64,000 nt of DNA from Irpex lacteus (taxonomy: Eukaryota > Basidiomycota > Agaricomycetes > Polyporales > Irpicaceae), in NCBI GenBank assembly GCA_001986395.2, contig MQVO02000041.1, positions 124,001-188,000 of the forward strand. Reading direction: 5' to 3'. The translations under genes and the position numbers were made by a program. Under the pieces are notes generated by a model. It did not search any database and had not been told where the DNA came from. It saw nothing but the letters and a program-made list of their open reading frames with translations. Of the stretch, positions 1-10,653 are shown one piece after another. Each line of letters starts with the position of its first letter. The stretch's first letter is position 1.

Positions 1-726
1 TCCTGAACCACGTGTATCATGAGCTTGAATATGTTCACTTGAGAGAAGAGGGTACTTACCACGTATTGAACCAGCTATCAAGTATATCATGTCAGAACTG
101 GCGGATCAAAGAGAAGAATCTCAGTACATACCAGTATCACAAGCTCGCAGTGACTCTAGTAATGAAGAGTCGATCATGCATGCATGAATGATACAACTTT
201 ACCCTTGACAACACAACACATGCACATGCACATGCACATGCGTCCGACGAGCCAAAAATACACCAAGCGCAGGAGAGAAACCCAGACAAGGACTCCATAT
301 TGAACGACCTACTCAGTACACAGAAGATACCCGACGACAAGAAAAAACGAGCTCGGAGTTCGACAAGACTCGGGGGACATCGGGCGTAAGAAGAGGGAGA
401 TAACGCGGCGTTCCGTGACAGCGAAAATGAACGCACAGCCAAGGGACGACGCCGCCCGAAGATTGAAAGTGAGCTGAGGAGGTCGACGTAGAGACGACGG
501 ATGAATATTGAATGGGAAGTGAACCAGAAATAACGAGCGGAGTGGTACAAACGAGAGGATAGTCATTTTCGCCCAAGAGAGAAAAATGGGTATGGTATAA
601 AACACAACAAGAACCAAAAGTAAAAAGGTTAAACACGAGGAGGGGATGGTAGGCTGCAACAGCTGTTTGAGGAAGGAGGGAGGGGAGAGTGCGCAAAGAC
701 CCAAGATAAGACGGGATATGGTCGAT
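1..726. other. left-edge stretch without a supported gene
   Basis: No reading frame here has coding character or splice signals that form a protein I recognise. The stretch lies downstream of the wall-protein gene that ends at 727 on the minus strand, so part of it must be that gene's 3' untranslated region. A short CACATG microsatellite lies at 217-240. A gene entering from the left cannot be excluded. Confidence 0.5.
217..240. repeat. CACATG microsatellite, four units
   Basis: Four perfect tandem copies of the hexamer CACATG. No associated gene feature is evident, and it looks like ordinary simple-sequence DNA. Confidence 0.9.
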
Positions 727-1672
727 TTAGAGGAGAATGGCGATAGAGGCGACGCCACAGGCGGCGACGACGCCGAAGATGCCGTTCACGCCAAAGACGG
801 ACGCGGCACCGTTGGTCTCAGCGGGAGGAGGACGGGTGACGGAGGCACTGGCTGAGTTGCTAGCGGAGGGTGCGCCGGATCCGGAGGCGCTGCCACTGGC
901 GGAGGCGGAGGAGGTGCCGTTGCTGGTGGACGTGGCGGCGGGTGCGGCTAGAAGACGTAAGAGTTATGTCAGAAGACGAAGAATGATAAACATAGGTCGG
1001 AAGATCATGGAAAAATGGAAAATAGAAGACATGAACAAGGGGACAGGCGGAATGGGGTAAGACGGATGGGGGAATGGAAGAGGGAATGGACGTACTGCCT
1101 GGGGCCTTGACGTCGAAGTCGGGGCTGGTGGCGAAGACTTGGCTGTGGTTCTGAGGGCTGACGAACTGGACCTCGAAGCCTGAGCCGACTTTCAGAGTGA
1201 CATTGGTGACGGTGAAGGTCTATCACAGCCACAGATGCAACGCATACAGTCAGTAACAGCGACATATATGCTAGATAAAGTCGAGTTGTACGCACCTCTG
1301 CGGATGTATCCACGAACTGAGCGATGGAGAACGGACCGTTCAAGGTCGCGTTGTCTGAGTTAACGACGAGGATGTCGACGGGCGAGGGGTCGCCTGAGGT
1401 GAACTGCCAGGTGATGGTGTTGCTGGTGTTCTGCACCCTATCCAACGACTTCCTTCAGCCTCCTTCGACTTCCATGTAAAGGAGATGCAGGCACTCACCA
1501 GTAAGACTGGCCGCTGGGCGCGTTGATAGTAAGCGCACCTACATACGGACGCCGCGATGTCAGATACGGTACCGATCACGGCGAAGGTCTATCTGGAAAC
1601 GGAGACGAGGCGACGAGGTGACGTACCGAGCGCAGAAGGCACGAGGGCGAGGGCGGCGAGAGCGAAGCGCAT
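727..1672 (-). CDS. Ser/Thr-rich GPI-anchored cell-wall protein, Kre9/Knh1-like
   Basis: Spliced minus-strand gene. Exon 1 codes for a 16-residue signal peptide (MRFALAALALVPSALG). The mature part begins ALTINAPSGQSYW and continues with ITWQFTSGDPSPVDILVVN and FTVTNVTLKVGSGFEVQFV. This is the Ig-like fold typical of the fungal Kre9/Knh1-related GPI-anchored family (established knowledge). A Ser/Ala/Gly-rich linker follows, and the protein ends in a hydrophobic tail (VFGVNGIFGVVAACGVASIA) that reads as a GPI-attachment signal. Five short introns keep frame; the last exon is 727-947. The likely place of action is the outer plasma membrane or cell wall, and the inferred role is wall glucan organisation or adhesion. 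The biochemical activity of the family is poorly known. The first intron is longer than the others and could hide a small extra exon. Confidence 0.85.
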
Positions 1673-3384
1673 CTTTAAACGAGGGGAGAAGGGCGGGAGG
1701 GGTGAGCTGAGCAGCGAGGGGAAGGGTTGGGACGGCGGTGAACCTGGAGAAAGCAGTCGCGACGTGGGGAGGCCAAGATTTTTGTTGTGTGCGAGATTCC
1801 CACGATCTCGCCATCAATTACTTATTTATTGAGTGTTGTGGCCCGTTTGGGAAGGTGAGGTTGTAGTACGTGTTTTGTTCTTGTTTTTACAACATATGAC
1901 ATGGTGCATGTTCTTATGGCGTGCACGGACCATTTCTTTGCACCAAGGCTGTGCAGCTGTGCGTGTCCAGGCCTGCACGATTTGCATGCAGTTTCACGGA
2001 CGAGATACTTATACACTGTACATAAGTACAACTCTAGACGTGTGAGGCACTGAGAGCACCGTGGAATCAGATACATAGCCCTGTAAAGTACAGCAGTTGA
2101 GCCAGCACAATCGTATTCTACTCGCAAGTGCACTAGTCGCCACGAAGCCGATCTTTTCTTGTTCCGTCGTACACTCTCCCTCCAGATCCGTTCCCTCCTT
2201 GGAGGTAGGATAACGGATATGAACGATACTTGCAATGACGGGGCACACCTAAGTAGCACGCATGCCGTGACTGCTCCCTCTAGAGCCCACCGAGTGATGC
2301 ATATGCACTCACCTGGCAGCTCGACGATTTGATCGACTTGTACTCACTCTGTGTACCCTCCAGCCACTCCACCTCTGGATTTACAGACCTTTGTTCGTCG
2401 CATCCATCGGCCTTCAGTCCCGCTTCAATCTAAAGTTCAGGACGACAAGGTTGACAGAGCTGTAGTAGGAACGTGTCGAACAAGCAGTGGCGAGAACTTG
2501 TGGACTTGGCCGAAGAGGTACGTCATGAAATTACCCTCTTTGCGCAGTAGAGCCAAGCACAATGCTGTGTCGATAGATCGCGAAGGTAAATTTCAGGTCG
2601 TTCACGCACCGATCGTCATTCCCTCCGTTTTCATTTCCGCACCACCGCGTAAACAACTACCGCAGTTGCAGTGCACTTACTCGTTCTCGTTGCAAAACGG
2701 TCGCCCCGTGCAAGATGCGTTATCCCAGAAAATGAGCTCGAGATTGTTGATATTCATTGCGGCAAGTCCCAAGATAGACAGACACGGAGGCTTGGAAGAC
2801 GCTTGAGTGTGAAAGACAAGACGAGTATAGGCCGTCGAGAGCTTAAGGACTCTTGTGCGTGCCCAGGATGACGACACAGCAGACACCAAGAATAGTCACC
2901 AGCCGCGTTGTCTTTGCGTGTCGAAGGGCGTTGGGCGAAAGTTCGCCACTATCGAAGTCCTCGGCAAGGTGGGGTGATGCAAAATCAGCACCGCAGTCGA
3001 GCCTCGTGCAGCGGCCGGCGTCTCTTGCACGATACATAAGTATACCCGACGATGACCGTGTTGTTCTTCCTCTTGCTACGACGTCCACGACCAAACTCTC
3101 GACGAACTCTTGCTTTGAAGATAGAAGATTACACCGAACAAGGTTATAGTAACTCAAAGTGAGTACCTGAGCTCGAGACCAGGCACCCCGATCAAGGTTT
3201 ACAACTCCCGTCCAGCTAAACGCCCAGCAGCCACAAGGAGGATTTTCGTTGTTGTCGACCGGTATTTGTCTCTTACTCCCCTACCACCACATTCTAGGTG
3301 AGTATTTTGCAACCCATTTGCAACAATGGCAAAATTCCTCACAATGGGCAGTTAGGAGCGATATACCCTTCAACAACAATAACC
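1673..3384. other. 1.7-kb intergenic region
   Basis: This lies between the divergently transcribed wall-protein genes. Several open frames of 60-150 codons exist on both strands (for example 2351-2806 plus and 2843-3157 minus). None has a recognisable domain, a consistent splice structure or codon bias, so I call no gene. Both promoters should lie here. Confidence 0.5.
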
Positions 3385-5113
3385 ATGCGATCCATCCTTT
3401 CCACCCTCACATTCGTTACTCTCAGCCTTGAACTCGCTCTCGCAGCCAACTACACCCTCCTCAAAGACCACTCCGGAAACGGTTTCTTCGATGATTGGGA
3501 CTTCTTCGGAAACTACGATAACCTCACAAACGGTGCGCTACCATTCCACCCTTGTCAGATTACACTTCGCTGATAGCGGCGGCCTCGTGCAGGTGATGTC
3601 ACCTACGTGAATCAATCGGACGCCACCAACCTCGCCTTCGTCAACGGAGCTGGACAAGCCATCGTCAAAGTCGACAACACCAGCTTCGTCCCATACAACC
3701 AGAAGCGTAACTCGGTGCGTACCCACTGTCCACACCCACCCGGCTTGTCTTCCCCGCTCAGAACAGTCGCTCATCACAATCCTTGACGACGTATAGGTCC
3801 GTATTGGATCCAAAGATTACTACGCCCTGGGCTCAGTCTGGGTGTTCGACATCGCTCACTTGCCCTACGGCTGCTCGGTACGTTTCGCATTAGACATCCT
3901 CACTCACTCTCGATCAGTACTCATATGCATTGGTCGGCGATGGACAGGTATGGCCGGGCGTGTGGACGTCCGCGTTCAAGTGGCCGGACCAGGGTGAAAT
4001 CGACATCGTCGAAGGTATCAACAAGATGACCTCGAACCAAATGGCGCTGCACACCGTTGCTGGATGCAATGCTGCCACTGGTACCAACGCGATCAACCAG
4101 CCCGCGATCACCAACTGTAACGATACTCAGGGAAGCGGCTGCACTGTTGTAAGTGAATCGTAGGTGCAGAAAGTCGGGTCTTCGTTGATTAAGCTGGTTT
4201 ATAGGCCGAGAAGCAGCCGAACAGCTATGGCGAGTCTTTCGCCACTAACGGCGGAGGCGTGTGGGCGACGCAATTCGATGAGTCTGGTATCTAGTGCGTC
4301 ACTCCCCCACCTCTCATATTGTCGATTTACTCATTGCTCTCACACTATCCAGCATCTGGTTCTGGAGCGTAAGTCCTACCCAAGCCCAACCGTAATCCTC
4401 GTACTAACGTTGCCACTGCAGCGTTCCAGCGTCCCCGCATCCATCTCAACCGCCACCGACTCTATCGACATTTCCTCCTGGGGCAACCCAACAGCCGCCT
4501 TCCCCTCGTCTTCGTGCAACATCCCCCAGTTCTTCGGTCCTCAGCAGCTCATCGTCGACATCACGCTCTGCGGTGACTGGTGTGTTTCCTCCACCCGCAA
4601 TCAAGATTCCTAGGGCTCATACTGATTAAATTGCGATGACAGGGCCGGTGTCCCCTCGCTCTTCGGACCTTCATGCGCCCCCAGCGGCAACCAAACTGAC
4701 CCCGCTCTTTGCGTACGTACTCTGCTCTCCTTCTCCCTTACACCACATCCTTTATATTTGACACTCATCTGCTATCAATCCCCTCGCAGTACATTACCGA
4801 CGTGATCAACAACGGCACGTCCGACTACGCCAACGCCTACTTCGAGTTCAACTCCATCCGCACGTACGGCGTCAACAGCTCCGTCCTCGTCAAGTTCGAC
4901 GGCTCCCCCTCGTCCTCGTCCTCCAACTCCAGCACGGGTTCTAACTCCAGCACTGGCTCTGGTTCCGGCTCGAGTGGGTCGTCGGGGAGCAATGGCAGCA
5001 GTGGAAGCAGTGGGAGTAGCGGAAGCGGCGCGAAGGCGAATGTAGGTGTTACGCCGAAGGGTCTGTACGCTAGTATGGCGCTCGTGACGTTCTTGTCGGT
5101 TTTGGTGCTCTAG
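3385..5113 (+). CDS. GPI-anchored GH16 endo-beta-glucanase (laminarinase type)
   Basis: Nine exons join in frame to 402 residues: 3385-3532, 3593-3714, 3797-3877, 3948-4148, 4205-4293, 4353-4368, 4422-4579, 4643-4712 and 4790-5113. The N-terminus is a signal peptide, followed by [20 protein letters not shown]. The catalytic GH16 signature GEIDIVEG is at about residues 133-140; by family knowledge Glu134 is the nucleophile and Glu139 the acid/base (codons 3996-3998 and 4011-4013). After the catalytic domain comes a Ser/Gly-rich linker of about 45 residues and a hydrophobic tail ([16 protein letters not shown]) that suits a GPI anchor. It should cut beta-1,3 or mixed 1,3/1,4 glucans at the cell surface, in wall remodelling or laminarin use. 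Exon 6 is only 16 nt and is needed to keep frame. Substrate preference cannot be read from the sequence. Confidence 0.93.
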
Positions 5114-6072
5114 AGGGCCGACCGCCAGCTCCCAGACTATTCTGAAGCTGAGGAGATTATAATATCAGAGACTATCTTCTCCCCATGCTATCTAGAACTT
5201 GATTGACCTCCCTTTGTGTTGTGTTGTAATCCGTGGTGGACTGACTCTAGGACTGTCATTCGTATCTCTATCCATATTCTTCCAACACCTTCTCGTACTA
5301 TACATTCTTCCTATCCTGTAAACACCCACCCGCGAGCTATATTTAGCATTGTGTAAGTTTAAGTTTGTACGTACGCGTGTTCTGTTCCGTGGGTTTGTCA
5401 TGTCGAGGTACGTACGTATGTTCGTGCAAGTTGTTCAGCTGACGTACTTACTGACCAGAATACTATCGACAGATTTGTTTTGTGCTACTTTTACTGTGTT
5501 GGCGTTTCTGCGCACGTTGTGTGCTCGTGCTCCCCGTCATGGTGAACGGGGCTGGGAAACGCGCAAGAGGTGTTGTAAAGAGAAACCGTTTGCGTAAGCT
5601 TGATATGTTCTACACACGAAGAAGAGCACGTCAAGGATTCCTCTTTTCGATATCCAGCCGTGACCCTCTCTCATGCTTTACGCAGTCTATACTGCAGTTT
5701 TCGTCCTACCGTGACCTTTCCTCGGTCCTGATGCCGAGATCGTTTCAACTTGCAGTGCTTTGCATAATAAATGACAGTCTGGGTTGCCAGCTTGAAGGCG
5801 CTTCCCACGCCACAAAGGTGGCCTTAGCCCTCTGTTCTTATGCTCGTCTTGTCTCCAACCCCTGGCGGACGCTTTCTAAAACTGTGGCCGGGTTAAATTG
5901 TATTCAAGACCAATAACCTGGATGTCCCCTAAAACGACCTCTGAAGTGGGTTCCGCATTAAGTATTCGCAGTACGATCAATACCAGAAAATCCTTTATAT
6001 TTGACATTTGCACATTCCGAAGAACTTAGAAGCCTGGAAAACATCTCATTACCCTGTCTACATCCTGCCCTG
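5114..6072. other. intergenic region between convergent genes
   Basis: The GH16 gene and the first GST converge here, so both 3' ends lie in this stretch. Open frames at 5349-5597 and 5482-5916 have no family resemblance and look like chance. Confidence 0.6.
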
Positions 6073-6894
6073 TTACGCCTTAGGGCTGGACACATCCTGC
6101 CAGGTCGGACGCGACGAGATATCCTTCCACCACCTGGTATATCCGTCAGTTATATTCGATGTATTGGAAGGTAGTTCACTCACCGCGCGACGTTGGGCCA
6201 CCGCTCAGCATCCTCCAACAATTTGATTCCGGATGCCCTGATAATTGTCCCATTGGGCAGATGAGCAAGGTCTGCAACTGTGATGCTCTATGTAGCACGA
6301 GATGGGATGCAGTTAGACATCGGTCCGGAGGAATGAATAGCTGAAAAGCTTACATCGCCAGCGAGATACTTCTGTTTTTTAAGAATGGCCTCGTATCCAT
6401 CGAGTTTCGCGGTAAGTTTCTCGACGTTCTCCGCGATAACTTTCGCATCGGGCTCTACGCCACGGAAACTAGCATGTTGAATAAGTATGCTTGTTGCTTC
6501 CCCTTCACACAAACACGACTTACAGTTTACCGAAGTGTTGCACGACAAGAATGAGTGCAGACGGATAGAACTCGGCCGCTTCCATGTAGCACGCTTGCTC
6601 GAAACGACCGTAAGCCTCGAAGTCGTTCTGATCGGGAATAAGCGGCGTGCCACTGCTGCGGTACTTCGTCGCGATGTACTTGCAGATGGCTACGCTCTCG
6701 AAGAGAATGAAGCCGTCATCGTCGATGTATGGGATCTGTCCGAACGGTTGCTTCTCCACGTACGCGGCAGCCTTTTGCTCCCCCTTCATAAGGTCGATGC
6801 TGATCAACTCGTAGGGAACGTTCTTCTCTTTGAGCGTGACCAGGACACGTTGAGTGCAGGTAGCCCAAGCGTTGCCGTACAGCTTCAAAACCAT
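6073..6894 (-). CDS. glutathione S-transferase, phi class (copy 1)
   Basis: Four exons (6524-6894, 6354-6468, 6184-6287, 6073-6133) give 216 residues. The N-terminal thioredoxin-like domain starts MVLKLYGNAWATCTQRVL. It carries the glutathione-binding cis-proline loop QPFGQIPYIDDDG (residues 49-61) and the conserved Glu-Ser pair in FESVAICKY (66-67). The all-helical C-terminal domain follows and includes ITVADLAHLPNG, the hydrophobic-core/N-cap motif of GSTs, ending in WWKDISSRPTW. It is a cytosolic enzyme that joins glutathione to electrophiles or reduces peroxides. Class phi is assigned from the start of the protein and the QPFGQ loop. A TATA element lies 86 nt upstream of the ATG. A divergent paralogue starts 1.96 kb away with identical lengths for the first three exons. 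The C-terminus is shorter than in that copy. Confidence 0.92.
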
Positions 6895-6979
6895 GGCTGA
6901 AAGATGTTTGGAGGCTTGGGGTTGAGCAGAGTAGAAAAAGGATATGTCAGTCTAGTGAACTGCAGACGTAGCCATCCAT

Positions 6980-6987
6980 TTTATATA
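6980..6987 (-). promoter_or_regulatory. TATA box of GST copy 1
   Basis: TATATAAA on the minus strand, 86 nt upstream of the GST ATG. The distance matches that in the paralogous GST and in the aldo-keto reductases of this window. Confidence 0.6.
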
Positions 6988-8770
6988 CGTATCGGTACTT
7001 GGCTCGTCCTCCACGATCGACGACTTGAGCCACTGGCATACCACGACGTAAGCAACTTGACACGGGTAGAACGAGTGAACTCAGCTCGATAATCATTGAG
7101 TTTGTGTATGTACATGTAAACATGCTGACTTGCACGACTATACACGTACACAAAACGTCTTTCACGGGCTGGGGAATATGTGCCTGATGTTCAGACACCA
7201 GTCGATGGGAAGCCATATCCCGAATAAACGGGCCTAGAGGATTACAAAGATGGGCGCTTGGAGACAAATCGTCCTTACCACTTCCTTACTGTCAGTCTGG
7301 TTCACTGGTTCAGCTGGCAAGAGGTGAAGAGAACAGTCGCGTCGGGTGCTTCTGGACTTGATGATTAGTAAGAACTCGGCGCGAGGATTGGTAAGCCTGC
7401 AAAATGGATACGCACTACTCTGACGGCGGTCCAAAAAGACAAAAATACTGTCGCATATCTGCCATATATGCTGCCTCTCTGTTAAGATTCGAATATCCAC
7501 CTATGTTCACAAAACCTTCATGCAGACTACCTTCCAGGTTGTCCTGAAACTATCAGCTGCGCCTGGCAATGAGCACAAGCACCTCAAAATCGACGCGAAC
7601 AGCCATCCGAGAAGCCATGCTGAGCCCACCTCTGCTCCATGATGTTGCTGTCTTCTGCCCGAGAGATCTGAACTGGCTTTCCAAGTGTATATTGCCCTGG
7701 AATTCAGTACAATCAAGTACGATTATATAGGGACGTAAGTAACCTCCTCAGTTTGTTCAGCGCGCAAGCTGCTGCCTAGGCGAGCACACAGAGATTAGCT
7801 GAACCAGATGGTGATGCAATTAGCCGGGTGAGCTGCAAGGCTATCCCTAGTGAAAAGGCAGGCGATGACGAACATGATCGAAATCCAGCTTTATGAGCGA
7901 AGTTCATGGACGTAGTGGACAAGTGCCGCCATGGTATTAGGCGCCCTTGGCGTCTTCTTCACAACGCTCACCACTGCCTCTACTTACTTGAAAACGCGCA
8001 AGACGGCTTTTGGAAAAGGTTAAATGGGTCATTTAAGTGCGTAACAACTCTACATTGATGTTTACTCGTGAGTAACAAGATCCTCTTTTCCAGCCTTTCT
8101 GCTGCGTGCTGGGCGGCAACCGGGGTATACAGTCAGAGCCTAGTTTCTTGACTCTTGGTTCCCTTACTTTCTTGCCATACATTTGCGTCGCTTTCCTCCC
8201 ATGGTCAGGATGCGTCTGCCAATTCCGCCCCCTTGGGCGTCGACCCTCTTCACCATGTCCTCGATGCCAGGGCACGTCAAGGAGTAAACGAACCCACACG
8301 TCTGTCTAAGCGGAAGATGGACGGTTGGGATTGAGCCAGTTGAAACTACAAATTTACGTGGTACTCGGGGTGCGACCCTTCTTTCGCAGAAGTCTCATGG
8401 ATATTTATGTGCCAGGGATATTTCGTCCCTGTCATCCATTATCTCACCTACGAGCTTGTCTACTACACAGCTTGCTACATGGTGTCGCCGGCGAAATAGC
8501 AATTATGAAGCCACCTTGTCCCTGGATTACATCTGATAATCTTAATTCACAGCCATGGCCCCGTTTGCTTTTTGAGTGCTTAGCGGTATATTTCGCGCCA
8601 TATATCGTCAATCCAACCTGCAGGAAGCTCGGTGGACACTGGGATTAAGCGCCCCGCTTTGTCATCTCGGAAATCGGAATATGCCACGTCTTCCATGTAC
8701 GTTCTCCACAATTTGGGCAATGGTTCTAGTTTTATCTCATGTGTAGCTGTTGGCTGTCATTAATCCTAGA
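6988..8770. other. divergent promoter region between the two GST genes
   Basis: About 1.8 kb with no supported gene. It separates two divergently transcribed GSTs and must hold both regulatory regions. Small open frames (for example 7234-7500 and 8033-8299 minus, 8325-8648 plus) lack any protein-family signal. Confidence 0.55.
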
Positions 8771-8776
8771 TATAAA
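8771..8776 (+). promoter_or_regulatory. TATA box of GST copy 2
   Basis: TATAAA, 82 nt upstream of the ATG at 8853. Confidence 0.6.
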
Positions 8777-8852
8777 CCCCCGTTAACAATGAGTGGTGCC
8801 CACGACCTCTCCGTTTCAGTGCATCCCATAACATCACTCTCCGTCTACAATC

Positions 8853-9710
8853 ATGGTGCTGAAGCTATACGGCCAGCCCTATGCCTCTTGCACTCAGCGC
8901 GTACTTACTACTCTCAAAGAGAAGAACGTTCCCTACGAACTTATCCTCGTCGACTGGGCAAAGAAGGAGCACAAATCACCCGCGTATCTGGAAAAGCAGC
9001 CGTTCGGACAGATCCCATACATCGACGATGATGGCTACATTCTGTTCGAAAGCGTAGCAATCTGCAAGTACATCGCCAACAAGTACCGCGACACGGGAAC
9101 ACCGCTTGTCCCAGAGCCGGACGACCTGAAGGCGTATGGTCAATTCGAACAAGCGTGCTTGATCGAAGCTGCCGAGTTTTACCCGTTTGCAAGCGGTCTG
9201 GTCGTACAGTACTTTGGAAAACTGTGAGTTTAATTGTTCGTCACGGAATATAAAGAAATTGATTATATCTCTGGCGCAGACTCTATGGAGGCGAGGACGA
9301 CAAGCAACTCTTCGCAGATCTTGTCGAAAAACTTACTGCTAAACTCGATGGTTACGAGGCGATCCTCAAGAAACGCAAATACTTGGCTGGCGACGTAAGT
9401 ATTGCCACTCATGGTGATGAGGTGATGTTGACGCTCGTGATCTGTAGAACTTTACAATCGCCGACCTCGCACATCTCCCTCATGGGACATTCATAACTCA
9501 TTATGGAGTGAATCTATTGAAGGACGAGGAAAGGTGGCCTAGCGTTGCTCGGTAAATGCCTGCGCTCTGATGATGGGTTTCAACACGAACTGACACAGTC
9601 GACAATCCAGATGGTGGAGGGATATAAGCTCACGCCCTACTTGGCAAGAGGTATGGACGTCCGGTCTGTCTGCTAGCGGCTGGCCCGCTCCCGAAAGTTT
9701 AAAGCGATGA
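8853..9710 (+). CDS. glutathione S-transferase, phi class (copy 2)
   Basis: Four exons (8853-9223, 9280-9394, 9448-9551, 9611-9710) give 229 residues. The start MVLKLYGQPYASCTQRVL, the loop EKQPFGQIPYIDDDG, the FESVAICKY pair and the helix motif FTIADLAHLPHG parallel copy 1. Exons 1-3 have the same lengths (371, 115 and 104 nt) as copy 1, so the pair arose by duplication and inversion. The last exon differs: after SSRPTWQ this copy adds a tail of about 20 residues rich in Ser, Gly and Pro. Reaction and location are as for copy 1. The tail lies where GST C-termini often close over the hydrophobic substrate site, so substrate range may differ (inference). Confidence 0.92.
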
Positions 9711-10653
9711 GAGTGTACATTCATATTGGTATAGCATACGGTGTGCAGTATGACATACCCAAATGCACAATATCCAACTCACCAAGCAAAGAACATCGAA
9801 TCTTAATCTTGCTGAGCAGTTCTAGCAAAGCTATCTCATGGCACTAGTACGTCCACAATTCACTGCTTTCAAGTCCTGAGATTGATTCATTGTGCACAGT
9901 TAAGGTACTTACAGCTACTGTGATGGGGAAGCTATTGTACGCAGCAACGATCACGTTGACACACTTTTGGGGCCATGCATCTTTCTTCTTCACGGTGCAC
10001 AAACACACCATCCTCCTAGCCCTCGGGCTCATAATACCTCAAAACACCTAATCATATACCAGGTCCACAGTGTCCTCGTTTGGCTCCACTGTCTTTACAA
10101 CTGTCGGCGAGTGGCGCAGGGAAATCAAGCAGGGTAACACGGGCACTTATCCCACTAAGTTGGATCTCTTTGAAGCCAGCGATGCTGATATTTATTGTCC
10201 CCAGGTGACTTCGAGATCTAGCAAAACACCCGTCGCATGAACTACCTGGCGGTTCAGCCGCTATGTGAAGATAGAAGGCGCACATAGGGAAGATCCGCAA
10301 CGGTGCCGTGTCGATTTTGCTCACAGATGACATGATTCAACTGACGAGATACCAAACCAGCTTTGAATAGGGATGTGGCCGTACTGCATACAGATGGTCT
10401 CTACTTCTGCCACGCGTGTGAGGCCGTTCCTCGAATAGCTACGGCGTACCCTCCAACGTCAGCCTATGAGAGCTTCCGTATCGTTGGTCTATCACTTGTC
10501 TCCACGACTTATGGGACGCATCCCTTACTATTCACACTGCACGCTCGATAATCAGCAATTCGTCTGATTTACTTTCCGTTACACTGCCCGCTATTTATTG
10601 CCTGCTCCGAGTCGGCACTAGCGAACGACTCCTATCGCCAAAGCATCCTCGAT
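9711..10653. other. intergenic region before the ankyrin array
   Basis: No gene is supported. It holds the 3' end of GST copy 2 and the promoter of array gene A. Confidence 0.55.

Noticed and set aside
2351..2806. 151-codon plus-strand frame between the two wall-protein genes
   Set aside because: No family resemblance, no splice context, and an equally long unrelated frame exists on the opposite strand nearby.
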